Source: Butyrivibrio sp. (GTDB lineage: Bacteria; Bacillota; Clostridia; Lachnospirales; Lachnospiraceae). From it: a stretch of DNA of 58,007 nucleotides. The stretch is taken from contig JAGAAO010000098.1 of NCBI GenBank assembly GCA_017615275.1, forward strand, positions 1 to 58,007. Direction: 5' to 3'. A program made the translations under genes and the position numbers. Below are positions 33,338-42,851 of this stretch, in pieces. The notes under the pieces are model-generated. The model had not been told where the DNA came from. It saw nothing but the letters and a program-made list of their open reading frames with translations, and searched no databases. Position 1 is the stretch's first letter. Every line of letters starts with the position of its first letter.

Positions 33338-34345
33338 ATGATTGAATTTGGTGAACAACTGAGAAGTGCGAGAGAAATAAAAGGGCTGACGCAGAAAATG
33401 CTGGCTGATCAGTTATATGTGAGCAGGCAGACAATTTCAAATTGGGAGCGTGGAGAGCGCTATCCCGATATAGTTACACTGAAGAAAATTTCTCAGCTTC
33501 TGGAAGTGAGCCTTGACAATCTGCTGTCCGGAAAGGAAATGGTAAAAGTGGTGGAAAAAAAGTCTGTAATTGAAAATAAGATAGTGAATGGAATGATAGC
33601 TGTGCTGTATGCGTTTATTGTATTGTCACTTTTTTTTAATGTATGCGAACATGTAACATTGTATTTTATTAATGCATATGCGAGATTTGGGAATGGTTAT
33701 TCTTTATTAGAGTACATTTTCCAGCCTGTTGATGATTATGGTGTTTATTATGTGAATGATCGAGATTTTTTTGGGGAGCAAGTATGTCTTTTGATCATCT
33801 TTTCCTATGGCTTATACAACGCGATAAGGGATAATTTGACGCCAAAGAAGATTGGCACAATTCTGATAGCATTCTTTTCATCTTTTATGTTTTTTCACGT
33901 TGTACTTCATGCAATCGCAAATAGAGGTTATTCCAGCTTTTATAAGGAATGTGGTTTGCTTGTTTATATGGAGGTAATATCACGGGAAATGATAATTCCG
34001 GTTATTTTTTGCATCATGGGGATAATTGCATCATATTTTTATTTTGTACGAGAAGGGAAGCGCAAATTGTGGTTAAATATGATTATGGTTGTTTCTGCAT
34101 TGGGGATAATTAGTAAGTTTATTGATATTTTTAATAGACTGAAACATGAAAAATTCTATATAATAAATTATTCTACGGCGACTTTTCATGAGTCACAAAT
34201 GTATGTAAGGGATATTGCGGAAGGTGCTGTGATTACAGTTGGGCTGTATGTATTGGCAGCATATCAGGCACGTGTTTTGGAAAGAAAGCGTAAATTGGCT
34301 ATGGAGCTGAGTGAAGAAAAAGCAGAGAACACCGGAGCGTGCTGA
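33338..34345 (+). CDS. XRE HTH - membrane protein
   Basis: 335 residues. Residues 1-62 are a classic XRE domain (FGEQLRSAREIKGLTQKMLA, SRQTISNWERGERYPDIVTL, LLEVSLDNLLSG). The rest has about seven hydrophobic helices starting at ~90, with long aromatic-rich loops. Such HTH-membrane fusions are frequent in Firmicutes and may couple a membrane signal to transcription. AAGAGGAG fits ATG 33338; an earlier ATG at 33302 has no ribosome binding site. AT content is higher than in the neighbours, which may reflect transfer. Confidence 0.75.
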   Translation: MIEFGEQLRSAREIKGLTQKMLADQLYVSRQTISNWERGERYPDIVTLKKISQLLEVSLDNLLSGKEMVKVVEKKSVIENKIVNGMIAVLYAFIVLSLFFNVCEHVTLYFINAYARFGNGYSLLEYIFQPVDDYGVYYVNDRDFFGEQVCLLIIFSYGLYNAIRDNLTPKKIGTILIAFFSSFMFFHVVLHAIANRGYSSFYKECGLLVYMEVISREMIIPVIFCIMGIIASYFYFVREGKRKLWLNMIMVVSALGIISKFIDIFNRLKHEKFYIINYSTATFHESQMYVRDIAEGAVITVGLYVLAAYQARVLERKRKLAMELSEEKAENTGAC

Positions 34346-34375
34346 TGCAAATAATTAAGAAAAGAGTTTACTGCT

Positions 34376-34966
34376 ATGGATAAAAAGAATTTGATGGTAA
34401 TATTTCCGGGAATGGGTTACAACACATCGAGACCTGTTCTTTATTACACAAGGAAGCTGGCACAGAAGTATGGTTATGAAATAAGGGAAGTAAATTTTTC
34501 ATTTCCTGAGAAGGCGGCGGATGTAAAAGGAAAAAGTGATAAAATGTCGCAGTCTTTTGAGATTGCCATGTCTCATGCAAGAGAGCAGCTTGCAGGTATA
34601 GATTACGGTTCATATGACAGAGTTATTTTTGTCGGAAAGAGCATTGGTACAGTGGTTGCCGCGGCGTATGACAAACAGGAGAATGTAAATGCAGAGCATA
34701 TCATCTATACTCCTTTGCCGCATACTTTTAAATATAGCAGAAAAGAATGTGGAATCATGGTTCACGGAACAAGCGATCCGTGGTGTGAAACTCAAATTGT
34801 TGATGAGAAGAGCAGAGAGCTCAATATAGAATGTATAAAGGTTGCCGATGCCAATCATTCACTTGAAACGGATTCAGTTCAGACTGACCTGGGCAACCTT
34901 ATGAAAATTATGGTTAAAATTGAAATGTATGTAAATGGCGGAGGCGATATTTGGGGGAAATGCTGA
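34376..34966 (+). CDS. Alpha/beta hydrolase
   Basis: 196 residues. The strand-nucleophile elbow is VIFVGKSIGTVVAA, with Ser in GKSIG. HGTSDPWCE supplies the Asp and DANHSLE the His of the catalytic triad. Compact hydrolases of this kind (KANL3/TEX30-like) have no known substrate. It lies 30 bp after the HTH-membrane gene and may be in the same operon. Confidence 0.8.
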   Translation: MDKKNLMVIFPGMGYNTSRPVLYYTRKLAQKYGYEIREVNFSFPEKAADVKGKSDKMSQSFEIAMSHAREQLAGIDYGSYDRVIFVGKSIGTVVAAAYDKQENVNAEHIIYTPLPHTFKYSRKECGIMVHGTSDPWCETQIVDEKSRELNIECIKVADANHSLETDSVQTDLGNLMKIMVKIEMYVNGGGDIWGKC

Positions 34967-34967
34967 T

Positions 34968-35177
34968 TTAATCAGTATTCCTTAGCCTTTCCAGTATCTT
35001 TTGGGCTTCTTCACTGCCGTGCTTTGCGGCGTAAGATGCCCATTTTTTTGCTTTCTCAGGATTTGGTTTATCTCCGAATGTTCCTTTAAAATATCCTTCC
35101 GCGATGGCTTCAGCCGCTTCGATGCTGCCGCGTCCTGCCTTATCTATAAGATCTAAAAGCTTTTGTTTTTTATCCAT
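34968..35177 (-). CDS. Short Sel1-like repeat protein
   Basis: 69 residues. The central AIAEGYFKGTFGDKPNPEKA then WASYAAKHGSEEAQKIL is one Sel1/TPR-like helical pair, a protein-interaction module. AAAGGAAA precedes the start on the minus strand. It is convergent with the hydrolase with only a base between the two stops. Confidence 0.7.
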   Translation of the reverse strand: MDKKQKLLDLIDKAGRGSIEAAEAIAEGYFKGTFGDKPNPEKAKKWASYAAKHGSEEAQKILERLRNTD

Positions 35178-35322
35178 GTAAATTTTCCTTTCGCTTTTTT
35201 ATGCGCCAAGTACTATTATTACTCCGCGCAATAAATATCGCAATTGTTTTTCATGAACATCGAAAATATATATGTTATTATGTAAGGAAGTGATTGAATT
35301 TGTTGATATCAGGAGGTAGAAA

Positions 35323-36309
35323 ATGAGTACCAGAATAGGAATTTTAGGATACGGTAATCTTGGAAAAGGAGTTGAGCTTGCGGTTGCGGCGGCACCTGAT
35401 ATGGAGCTTGTTGCCGTATTTACAAGAAGAGATCCGAAGACACTTCAGATTAAGACACAGGGAGTACCTGTTGTTTCTGTAAATGATATAGAGGATTGGA
35501 AGGACAAGGTTGATGTTATGATCCTTTGCGGAGGAAGCGCTACAGATCTTCCTGTGCAGACTCCTCAGTACGCAAAGCTTTTCAATGTAGTTGACAGCTT
35601 TGACACACATGCAAGAATCCCCGAGCATTTTGCAAATGTTGATGCGGCTGCAAAGGAGTCGGGCAAAGTTGCGGTTATTTCATGCGGTTGGGATCCCGGA
35701 ATGTTCTCTCTTGCAAGAGTATATTCAAATGCGATCCTTCCCGATGGAAACGATTATACATTCTGGGGCAAGGGAGTTTCTCAGGGACATTCAGATGCAA
35801 TCCGTCGCGTAAAGGGTGTTAAGAATGCCAAGCAGTACACTATCCCTGTTGAGAGTGCACTTGAAGCTGTTAGAAGCGGTAAGAATCCCGAGCTTACAAC
35901 TCGTCAGAAACATACAAGAGAATGCTTTGTAGTTCTTGAAGACGGTGCAGATGCTGCCGCAGTAGAAAAAGAGATTAAGGAAATGCCCAACTATTTCGCT
36001 GATTATGACACAACAGTTCATTTTATCAGCGAGGAAGAGCTTCTTAAGAATCACAGCGGAATGGCTCACGGCGGCTTTGTATTCAGAACAGGTAAGACAG
36101 GTGCGGACAAAGAGCACAATCACGTTATCGAATACAGCCTTAAGCTTGATTCAAATCCCGAGTTTACAACAAGCGTGCTTGTAGCGGTTGCACGTGCGGC
36201 TTATCGTATGTACAATGAAGGTCAGAAGGGATGTAGGACTATGCTTGACATCGCTCCTTCATATTTATCCGAAAAGAGCGGTGAGGAACTTAGAGCACAT
36301 TTACTGTAA
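35323..36309 (+). CDS. ddh: meso-diaminopimelate dehydrogenase
   Basis: 328 residues, the family's usual length. It reductively aminates tetrahydrodipicolinate to meso-diaminopimelate with NADPH, giving a one-step route to lysine and peptidoglycan precursor. The N-terminal Rossmann motif is GILGYGNLGKG, then FTRRDP for NADPH phosphate. The substrate site includes DSFDTHARIPEH, SCGWDPGMFSLAR and GVSQGHSDAIRRVKGV. CAGGAGGT gives a strong ribosome binding site. The gene stands alone. Confidence 0.95.
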   Translation: MSTRIGILGYGNLGKGVELAVAAAPDMELVAVFTRRDPKTLQIKTQGVPVVSVNDIEDWKDKVDVMILCGGSATDLPVQTPQYAKLFNVVDSFDTHARIPEHFANVDAAAKESGKVAVISCGWDPGMFSLARVYSNAILPDGNDYTFWGKGVSQGHSDAIRRVKGVKNAKQYTIPVESALEAVRSGKNPELTTRQKHTRECFVVLEDGADAAAVEKEIKEMPNYFADYDTTVHFISEEELLKNHSGMAHGGFVFRTGKTGADKEHNHVIEYSLKLDSNPEFTTSVLVAVARAAYRMYNEGQKGCRTMLDIAPSYLSEKSGEELRAHLL

Positions 36310-36338
36310 TTCAGTGTTTTCACGGAAAGAATTAACGT

Positions 36339-37310
36339 ATGGTGGGAATCAAGGATATCGCTGAAAAAGCCGGAGTTTCCATGGCGACCGTATCGAATGT
36401 TCTGCACGGAAAGCGGAACATGAGTGATAAGACAAGAGAGAACGTTCTTGCGATTGCCGAGGAACTGGGCTATGAATTACCCAAGATCAGGGTAAAGTCC
36501 GGCGGTGGCGAGAACAGAACTATAGTAGTAAATTTTAGTGATTTCGATACAAATTTTTACTTGAATATTCTCCATGGAATAAGTGATTATGCCTATTCCA
36601 AGGATTATGACATTATGGTTTGCACTAACCGAAATGCCGAGAAATATATGTCCGGTGCATATTCCGCGGGCTGTATCAATATTGATTACAGGTGCGAGGA
36701 TTCAATGCTCATGAAGGCAGCGAACGGAGGATATCCGATAATCGTTCTCGACAGGGAGATAAGTCATTCAGGAATAAAGAGCGTTATAGTAAACAACTAT
36801 GACGCTGAGAGAGAAATGGTCGAAACACTGATAAAATCGGGCTATGAGCGATTTGCATATCTGGCGGGAATGGATACTGACGACAATAAGGAGAGGTATC
36901 AGGCTTTTCGCGACGCACTTTCGGCTCACGGAATAACTTTTCACAGAAGAGATTATTACGAGGGCAATTGGAGGGAAAAGAGCGGATCGCACGCAGCGAG
37001 ACTTTTGATGCTTTCGGAGCATATGCCGCAGGTTCTTGTTTGTGCCAACGATATGATGGCGATAGGTGCTATGAGAAAGTTTAAAGAGAACGGACTCAGA
37101 GTTCCCGATGATATAGCTGTCTGCGGTTTTGACGATGCCTTTGTTTCCAAGTATATGGGGCTTACTACGGTAGAAGTTCCCAATTACGAGAGGGGATTCC
37201 TTGCAGCTCAGTCTCTTGTGGAACTTATTGAAGGGACGGGAAGTTATGAATCTCTGAAAATCGGTGCAAGAATTAAGTGGAGGACATCCACTTTAGTAAA
37301 AACAAGTTAA
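36339..37310 (+). CDS. LacI family transcriptional regulator
   Basis: 323 residues. The HTH is VGIKDIAEKAGVSMATVSNVLHGKRNMS, then the hinge and a sugar-binding periplasmic-like domain with typical CANDMMAIGAMRKFKENGLRVPDDIAVCGFDD. It begins the disaccharide operon region and most likely represses it, with release by the imported sugar or a derivative. Candidate operators ttttactaaaa follow its stop. GGAAAG lies upstream of the ATG. Confidence 0.92.
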   Translation: MVGIKDIAEKAGVSMATVSNVLHGKRNMSDKTRENVLAIAEELGYELPKIRVKSGGGENRTIVVNFSDFDTNFYLNILHGISDYAYSKDYDIMVCTNRNAEKYMSGAYSAGCINIDYRCEDSMLMKAANGGYPIIVLDREISHSGIKSVIVNNYDAEREMVETLIKSGYERFAYLAGMDTDDNKERYQAFRDALSAHGITFHRRDYYEGNWREKSGSHAARLLMLSEHMPQVLVCANDMMAIGAMRKFKENGLRVPDDIAVCGFDDAFVSKYMGLTTVEVPNYERGFLAAQSLVELIEGTGSYESLKIGARIKWRTSTLVKTS

Positions 37311-37353
37311 AAATTATAAATTTTACTAAAAAAGAGGAGCGTTTTACTAAAAC
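37290..37353. promoter_or_regulatory. Cluster of LacI-type operator candidates
   Basis: tttagtaaaa (37292), ttttactaaaa (37321) and the perfect palindrome gttttactaaaac (37341-37353) lie within 64 bp. The last sits in the loop of a terminator-like hairpin (aagagga/tcctctt, 37330-37361) followed by five T. LacI-family proteins bind short palindromes like these, so the regulator at 36339 is the obvious candidate. Confidence 0.5.
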
Positions 37354-37366
37354 CTCCTCTTTTTAT
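37330..37366 (+). terminator. Intrinsic terminator of the LacI gene
   Basis: aaagaggag pairs with ctcctcttt around a loop holding the palindrome gttttactaaaac, followed by a T-run. Confidence 0.65.
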
Positions 37367-37394
37367 ATTAATTTTACCTAATAATCTATGTGAT

Positions 37395-37506
37395 AAACTG
37401 ACAAACCTTATGAAAAATATATAGGGTATTGTCAGTTTTTTAGTTAAATAAGGATAATGTTCTTAAAGAAAGATAAGTTACCGCAATAAATTTATAAAGC
37501 GGTAAC
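37395..37506 (+). promoter_or_regulatory. Two hairpins in the leader of the binding-protein gene
   Basis: 37395-37438 pairs aaactgacaa with ttgtcagttt (10 bp), followed by TTTTTT, so it could be a terminator or attenuator. 37477-37506 pairs gttaccgc with gcggtaac (8 bp) and lies 50 bp before the binding-protein start. They may be regulatory, or may protect the mRNA of this highly expressed gene. Confidence 0.5.
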
Positions 37507-37555
37507 GGGATAACCTTGTAAAAGGGGAGTTATGGGAAAGGAGAAGTTATTTATT

Positions 37556-38818
37556 ATGAGGAACAAGAGAATGTTTGCTGCACTTTTGGCAACTACTTTG
37601 GCTGCATGTACAGTCCTTACAGGATGCGGAGCTTCAGCACAGAAGGCAGGGGACGGCGCATCAGGAGAGGCTGGTAAGAGTGCAGGTGCCGGTGGCAAAT
37701 TTACAATATTCCAGTCAAAGACTGAGATCATGGATCAGTTAAATCAGCTTGCAAAAGATTATCAGGAAGAGACAGGTGTTGAGATCGAGGTCTGGGAGAC
37801 AAGCGGAGATAACTACTACAAGGATCTTAAGACAGGTATTTCAACCGAGTCAGGTCCTGTACTTTTCTCACTTGCACCCGGTTCAGAGTCAATAGAGATG
37901 GCTGATTATCTTGAGGATGTCGGAGATCTTTCTTTTATGGGCAAGATCAAAGATGAGCTCAAAGATACGGTAGACGGCAAAGTCGTAGGAGTTCCTTACA
38001 CAATCGAGGGATTCGGACTTGTATATGACAGTGATCTTGTAGACGTTTCAAAACTCAATTCAACTGACGCACTTATTAACTATTTAAAAGAAGCAAAGGG
38101 ACAGGGAGTAAACGGCCTTGGACTTTCACAGGAAGATTATTTCCTTATCGCACATATATTCAATACACCTTTTGCGGTTCAGGACGATCCTGACGCATTC
38201 CTTCAGCAGGTAATAAACGGTGAAGTAAGACTTAATGACAACGAAGCATTCCAGGAGTTCGGAAAGCTTATGGAAGCAATCCGTGAGAACTGCACAAATC
38301 CTGTTGATGTAACATACGACAACAACTGCGGTGATTTCGCAACAGGTAAGACAGCTATGATCCATCAGGGTAACTGGGCTTACGGAATGTTTAAAGATTA
38401 TGATGTGAAGTTTGATATGGGTGTTGCACCCGTGCCGATCAAGGGCAACAGCAAGGTTGCTGTATCGGTACCTGCAGCTTGGTACATCAATGTTGATGCT
38501 TCTGATGAAGAGAAGGCAATGGCAAAAGATTTCCTTGAGTGGCTTTACACAAGTGAAAAAGGAACAGATTATCTTATGAATCAGTTTGGCTTTGTACCTG
38601 TAGTTGACGGAATGACTTCAGAGAATCTCGATCCTCTTTCAAAGTCAATCTCGGATGCAACAGCAAAGGGAACTATTCCGTGGGTAATGAGCAACTGGCC
38701 TGCAGGAATTATTACAACAAGTCTTTCACCTATCACACAGGAATTCTTTACAGATCCTTCAATGACAGGTGAAGAGCTTATCAACAAGCTCAATGAGGCA
38801 TTTGTAAATGCAAAATAA
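37556..38818 (+). CDS. Sugar ABC transporter substrate-binding lipoprotein
   Basis: 420 residues. The signal peptide ends in the lipobox LTGC (Cys24), so the mature protein is lipid-anchored outside the membrane. The mature part is a family-1 sugar-binding protein (FTIFQSKTEIMDQLNQLAKD, then IEVWETSGDNYYKDLKTG, and GDFATGKTAMIHQGNWAY). Its operon encodes a GH65 phosphorylase, so an alpha-glucobiose is the probable ligand. ATG 37532 is in frame but has poor spacing; AAAGGAG favours 37556. Confidence 0.88.
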   Translation: MRNKRMFAALLATTLAACTVLTGCGASAQKAGDGASGEAGKSAGAGGKFTIFQSKTEIMDQLNQLAKDYQEETGVEIEVWETSGDNYYKDLKTGISTESGPVLFSLAPGSESIEMADYLEDVGDLSFMGKIKDELKDTVDGKVVGVPYTIEGFGLVYDSDLVDVSKLNSTDALINYLKEAKGQGVNGLGLSQEDYFLIAHIFNTPFAVQDDPDAFLQQVINGEVRLNDNEAFQEFGKLMEAIRENCTNPVDVTYDNNCGDFATGKTAMIHQGNWAYGMFKDYDVKFDMGVAPVPIKGNSKVAVSVPAAWYINVDASDEEKAMAKDFLEWLYTSEKGTDYLMNQFGFVPVVDGMTSENLDPLSKSISDATAKGTIPWVMSNWPAGIITTSLSPITQEFFTDPSMTGEELINKLNEAFVNAK

Positions 38819-38885
38819 ATAATAGCAGAAGATATACAGGTGCTGTGACAACACATGTTACAGCACCTATTACGGAGATATAGGT

Positions 38886-39731
38886 ATGAAGATCAAAAAG
38901 AAATGGTATGTATTATTTACGGCGCCGCTTATGATTACGTTCTTTGTGGTTGTAATTATTCCTTTCTTCATTGGAATCGGGTATTCCTTTGTTGAATGGG
39001 ACGGATTTGCCAAACACGCAGCAACTTTTGTGGGGATGGAGAATTACAAAGCGGTATTCGCTGACACACAGTTTATAAACGCAGCGGTCAGAACAACGAT
39101 ATTTACGGTAATAAGCGTAATGACCGTAAATCTTTTGGGATTGTTTTTTGCCCTTCTTGTGACAACGGGATTAAAGGTAAGAAACTTTGCCAGGACCATG
39201 CTCTTTTTGCCATACCTTATCGGTGGACTGATATTGGGATATATCTGGAAGAGCGTGTTCAGTGAGTTCTTCCTGAGCATAGGTCTTGGTAACTGGCTTA
39301 CCAATCCAACCAAGTCCATAATCGCAATGATCGTGGTTACAACATGGCAGCTGGCAGGTTATGTAATGATCGTGTATATCACGGGAATCATGGCTATTCC
39401 CGATGACGTTATGGAAGCGGCGGCTATAGACGGAGCGAACTATTTCCAGACACTTTTTTCGATAAAGTTCCCGCTCCTTATGCCTTCGTTTACGATATGC
39501 CTGTTCTTGGCACTTTCGAACTGCTTCAAAGTTTATGACGTAAATGTTTCGCTCACGGGAGAAGGAGCAAACTTCCAGTCTGAGATGTTCTCACTCAATA
39601 TCTACAATGAGATTTTCAGTTTGAGCAACTTTGGATACGGCCAGGCAAAAGCCATCATCTTTTTCCTGATCATAGCGATAGTGACTTTTATACAGGTTTC
39701 AATAACAAAGAAGAGGGAGGTGGCAATGTAA
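38886..39731 (+). CDS. Sugar ABC transporter permease, MalF/UgpA type
   Basis: 281 residues with six membrane helices. The ATPase-contact EAA loop reads EAAAIDGANYFQTLFSIKFPLLMP (about 178-200). It forms a heterodimer with the next gene product. The stop is directly followed by the next ATG. CGGAGAT precedes the start. Confidence 0.92.
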   Translation: MKIKKKWYVLFTAPLMITFFVVVIIPFFIGIGYSFVEWDGFAKHAATFVGMENYKAVFADTQFINAAVRTTIFTVISVMTVNLLGLFFALLVTTGLKVRNFARTMLFLPYLIGGLILGYIWKSVFSEFFLSIGLGNWLTNPTKSIIAMIVVTTWQLAGYVMIVYITGIMAIPDDVMEAAAIDGANYFQTLFSIKFPLLMPSFTICLFLALSNCFKVYDVNVSLTGEGANFQSEMFSLNIYNEIFSLSNFGYGQAKAIIFFLIIAIVTFIQVSITKKREVAM

Positions 39732-40574
39732 ATGGCAAAGAGTGTAAAAAAGATAATTCCAAATGTACTTGTTGCACTTATGTGTTTACTGTACCTTTTC
39801 CCTATTTATCTGATACTTACCAACTCGTTTAAGAGCAGGGCAGAGATGTATGAAAACATGGTGGCGCTTCCGGGAAGTTTTTCTCTTAAGTACTACTTAT
39901 CTGCCGTAAGTAAGATGAATTTTGCAACATCGTTATTTAATTCGTTTATCATTACCGTGGTTTCGATCGCTATAATCGTAGTTCTTTCGGCGATGACAGC
40001 ATGGATGTTTGTAAGAAGCGCAAACAAGCTCAGCACGATTTTGTTTTCGATTCTTGTTGCGACAATGCTTATTCCGTTCCAGACGATCATGATGCCTCTT
40101 ATGCAGGAGATGAACATGATCGGCAAGATGACGGGACTTCAGATGACTGATTCCATAGGCGGTCTGATATTTATGTACATAGGCTTTGGCGCCGGAATGG
40201 GCGTATTCCTTTACCACGGCTTTATAACTTCTATTCCGGTATCCCTGGAAGAAGCGGCTATTATTGACGGATGCAGTGTTTGGAAGCTTTTCTGGAAGAT
40301 AGTGTTCCCTATTCTTAAACCTACGACGATGACACTTATAATCCTTGATGTCATCTGGATCTGGAATGACTATCTTTTGCCCTCACTGACACTTAAGTCA
40401 ACCGCCAACAGGACAATACCGATCTCAACGGCAAAGTTCTTTGGTCAGTACACGATCAGCTGGAATGAGGCTATGGCGGCGCTTGTAATAACAATTATTC
40501 CTGTTGCGCTATTTTATCTTGCGGCACAGAAATACATTGTAAAGGGCGTGGCAGCAGGAGCTGTAAAAGGATAA
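39732..40574 (+). CDS. Sugar ABC transporter permease, MalG/UgpE type
   Basis: 280 residues with six membrane helices. The EAA loop reads EEAAIIDGCSVWKLFWKIVF. It is translationally coupled to the preceding permease, the start following the stop without a gap. No ATP-binding subunit is encoded in the operon, as is common when a shared MsmK/MalK-like ATPase serves several importers. Confidence 0.92.
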   Translation: MAKSVKKIIPNVLVALMCLLYLFPIYLILTNSFKSRAEMYENMVALPGSFSLKYYLSAVSKMNFATSLFNSFIITVVSIAIIVVLSAMTAWMFVRSANKLSTILFSILVATMLIPFQTIMMPLMQEMNMIGKMTGLQMTDSIGGLIFMYIGFGAGMGVFLYHGFITSIPVSLEEAAIIDGCSVWKLFWKIVFPILKPTTMTLIILDVIWIWNDYLLPSLTLKSTANRTIPISTAKFFGQYTISWNEAMAALVITIIPVALFYLAAQKYIVKGVAAGAVKG

Positions 40575-40595
40575 GAAAACAGGGAAACGAAGAAT

Positions 40596-42851
40596 ATGAA
40601 GCGTATCATTACAAGACATGAAAAATTTGAGGAAAAAGAAGTCAATCTTCACGAGGCTCTTTTTTCCAATGCAAACGGATATATAGGCATCAGGGGTAAT
40701 GTCGAGGAGGGTGTTCCCGAAGATTGGAACACAATGCGCGGAACTTATATTAATGGCGTCTACGAGATTATTCCCATGAAGCAGGCGGAGAGTCTGTGCA
40801 ATCTCATCGAGAAGAAGCAGACTATGCTCAACGTTGCCGATACTCAGACAATATGCCTTAAAGCGGACGGCGAGAGGTTTGATCTTACCAAGGGCAATAT
40901 ATTGGAGAATGAGAGAATCCTCGATATGGAGCAGGGTATCACCAAGAGACACGTTATATGGGCTTCGCCGTCGGGAAAAGAAATTGAGCTTTCCGTTACG
41001 AGAATGACATCTTTTTTGATCCCGTCTCTTTTTACCATTGAGTACAACGTTAAGGCGCTGAACTTTGACGGAGATATCGAGATAGAGTCATATCATATCG
41101 CTGATGTAAAAAACTATTCAAACCCCGACGATCCAAGGCTTGGCGATGACAGTGGAGCACTTCTTAAAGTGGAGGTCGTTAAGTGGAGAGAGGATATGAG
41201 CGTCGCAGTAAGTAAGACAAGTGTCAGCGAGATCGTTGTTGCTTCTGCCGTATCGCACAGGTTAAGACTTCCCGGAAAGGCTGAGATCAGCTACGGCAAG
41301 GAAGAGGGAAGGACTCTCTATCATGTAAAGGCAGGCGTTAAGGCGGGAGAAGAGCTTTCGCTCATTAAGTACTCGACGTTTTCTGATTCTGTAAGAGAAG
41401 AGGACCCTGAGGAATTTGCAAGGACGACCTTAAAAGATGCGATGAGAGGGAACCTCGCGGATATTTATAAGAAACAAAAAGAATATGTTGAGGAGTTTTT
41501 TGCCAACTCTGAGATGGAAATTGACGGAGACGAAGAACTTGGGCAGGCTGTCAATTTCAATATGTATGAGCTGTTTCAGTCCGCACCTCGCGACAAATAT
41601 TGCAGTATAGCGGCGAAGGGGCTTTCGGGAGAGGGCTACGAAGGGCATTATTTCTGGGATACAGAGATGTATGTGGCGCCTTTTTTCATACTGACTAATC
41701 CGGAACTTGCAAAAAAAATCTTGCAGTACCGATACGGAATACTTGATAAAGCAAGGGAAAATGCGGCTCTTTTGGGACACAAAAAGGGTGCGCTTTATCC
41801 TTGGAGAACAATAACGGGAGAAGAGTGCTCGGGATATTTTCCGTCGGGAACGGCGGCTTATCACATAAACGGTGCAATAGCCTATACGATCCTACAGTAC
41901 TTTTTTACTACCGGAGATAAGGACTTCATGCTGGAGCAGGGAGAGGAGATGCTTCTTGAGACTGCAAGGCTCTGGCTTGACGTGGGCAATTATGACAGAA
42001 AAGGTCGTTTTGTTATCAACGAGGTCACAGGCCCCGATGAGTATACTTGCATGACCGACAATAACTATTACACGAATTGTTGTGCGGCTTACAACATGAG
42101 TATGGCAGTGGCGTTTGCTGAGGAACACTCATCGAATAAGAAGTTAAAAGAGCTCCTTAAAAAGCTTGAGATAACTTCAAAGGAACTTAAAGAGATCAAA
42201 GAGGCAGCTGAAAAGATGTATCTTCCATATGATGAGGAGCTTGGCATAAATCCTCAGGACGATTCGTTTTTGCAAAAGCCTGTGTGGGATCTTAAGGCTA
42301 CGCCAAAAGAGGAGTTTCCGCTTCTTCTTCATTATCATCCGCTTCATCTGTACAGATATCAGGTGTGCAAACAGGCGGATACTGTGCTTTCTTACTTCCT
42401 GTTTGAAGATAAGCAGAGCAAAGAAGTTATGAAGAAGAGCTATGAATATTACGAGAAGATCACGACACATGATTCGTCACTTTCGACATGCGTATTCAGT
42501 ATCGTGGCTTCAAGGCTTGGTATGCACAAAAAAGCTGTGGAGTATTTTGGGGATTCCATAAAACTTGATCTTTTGAATACTCACAACAATACCAAAGACG
42601 GCGTTCATACCGCAAATATGGGCGGCTGTTACATGGCGATAGTAAACGGCTTTGCCGGACTTCGCATAAACAAAGAGGGGATATCGGTTGATCCGTTCAT
42701 GCCCGAAGGCTGGAAAAAATACAGCTTTAAGATCAAGTACAGAGGTAGTCTGCTCAAATTTACGGTAACAAAGAGCGGCGCGATCTGTGAAGTCTTAAAA
42801 GGCGAAGCGCCTGATGTAAAAGGCATAAAGGAAATGAGGAATGAAAAATGA
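40596..42851 (+). CDS. GH65 glycoside phosphorylase (disaccharide phosphorylase)
   Basis: 751 residues. It splits an alpha-glucoside with phosphate to give beta-glucose-1-phosphate. The order is an N-terminal beta-sandwich (~1-270), (alpha/alpha)6 barrel, and a C-terminal beta-sheet. Catalytic acid Glu is in NEVTGPDEYT (~475), the phosphate site includes THDSSLSTC (~628), and HYFWDTEMYVAPFF contacts the non-reducing glucose. The loop ALYPWRTITGEECSGYF differs from the maltose phosphorylases I recall and is nearer to kojibiose or nigerose phosphorylases. The substrate call is tentative. The stop overlaps the next gene by 4 bp. Confidence 0.9.
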   Translation: MKRIITRHEKFEEKEVNLHEALFSNANGYIGIRGNVEEGVPEDWNTMRGTYINGVYEIIPMKQAESLCNLIEKKQTMLNVADTQTICLKADGERFDLTKGNILENERILDMEQGITKRHVIWASPSGKEIELSVTRMTSFLIPSLFTIEYNVKALNFDGDIEIESYHIADVKNYSNPDDPRLGDDSGALLKVEVVKWREDMSVAVSKTSVSEIVVASAVSHRLRLPGKAEISYGKEEGRTLYHVKAGVKAGEELSLIKYSTFSDSVREEDPEEFARTTLKDAMRGNLADIYKKQKEYVEEFFANSEMEIDGDEELGQAVNFNMYELFQSAPRDKYCSIAAKGLSGEGYEGHYFWDTEMYVAPFFILTNPELAKKILQYRYGILDKARENAALLGHKKGALYPWRTITGEECSGYFPSGTAAYHINGAIAYTILQYFFTTGDKDFMLEQGEEMLLETARLWLDVGNYDRKGRFVINEVTGPDEYTCMTDNNYYTNCCAAYNMSMAVAFAEEHSSNKKLKELLKKLEITSKELKEIKEAAEKMYLPYDEELGINPQDDSFLQKPVWDLKATPKEEFPLLLHYHPLHLYRYQVCKQADTVLSYFLFEDKQSKEVMKKSYEYYEKITTHDSSLSTCVFSIVASRLGMHKKAVEYFGDSIKLDLLNTHNNTKDGVHTANMGGCYMAIVNGFAGLRINKEGISVDPFMPEGWKKYSFKIKYRGSLLKFTVTKSGAICEVLKGEAPDVKGIKEMRNEK

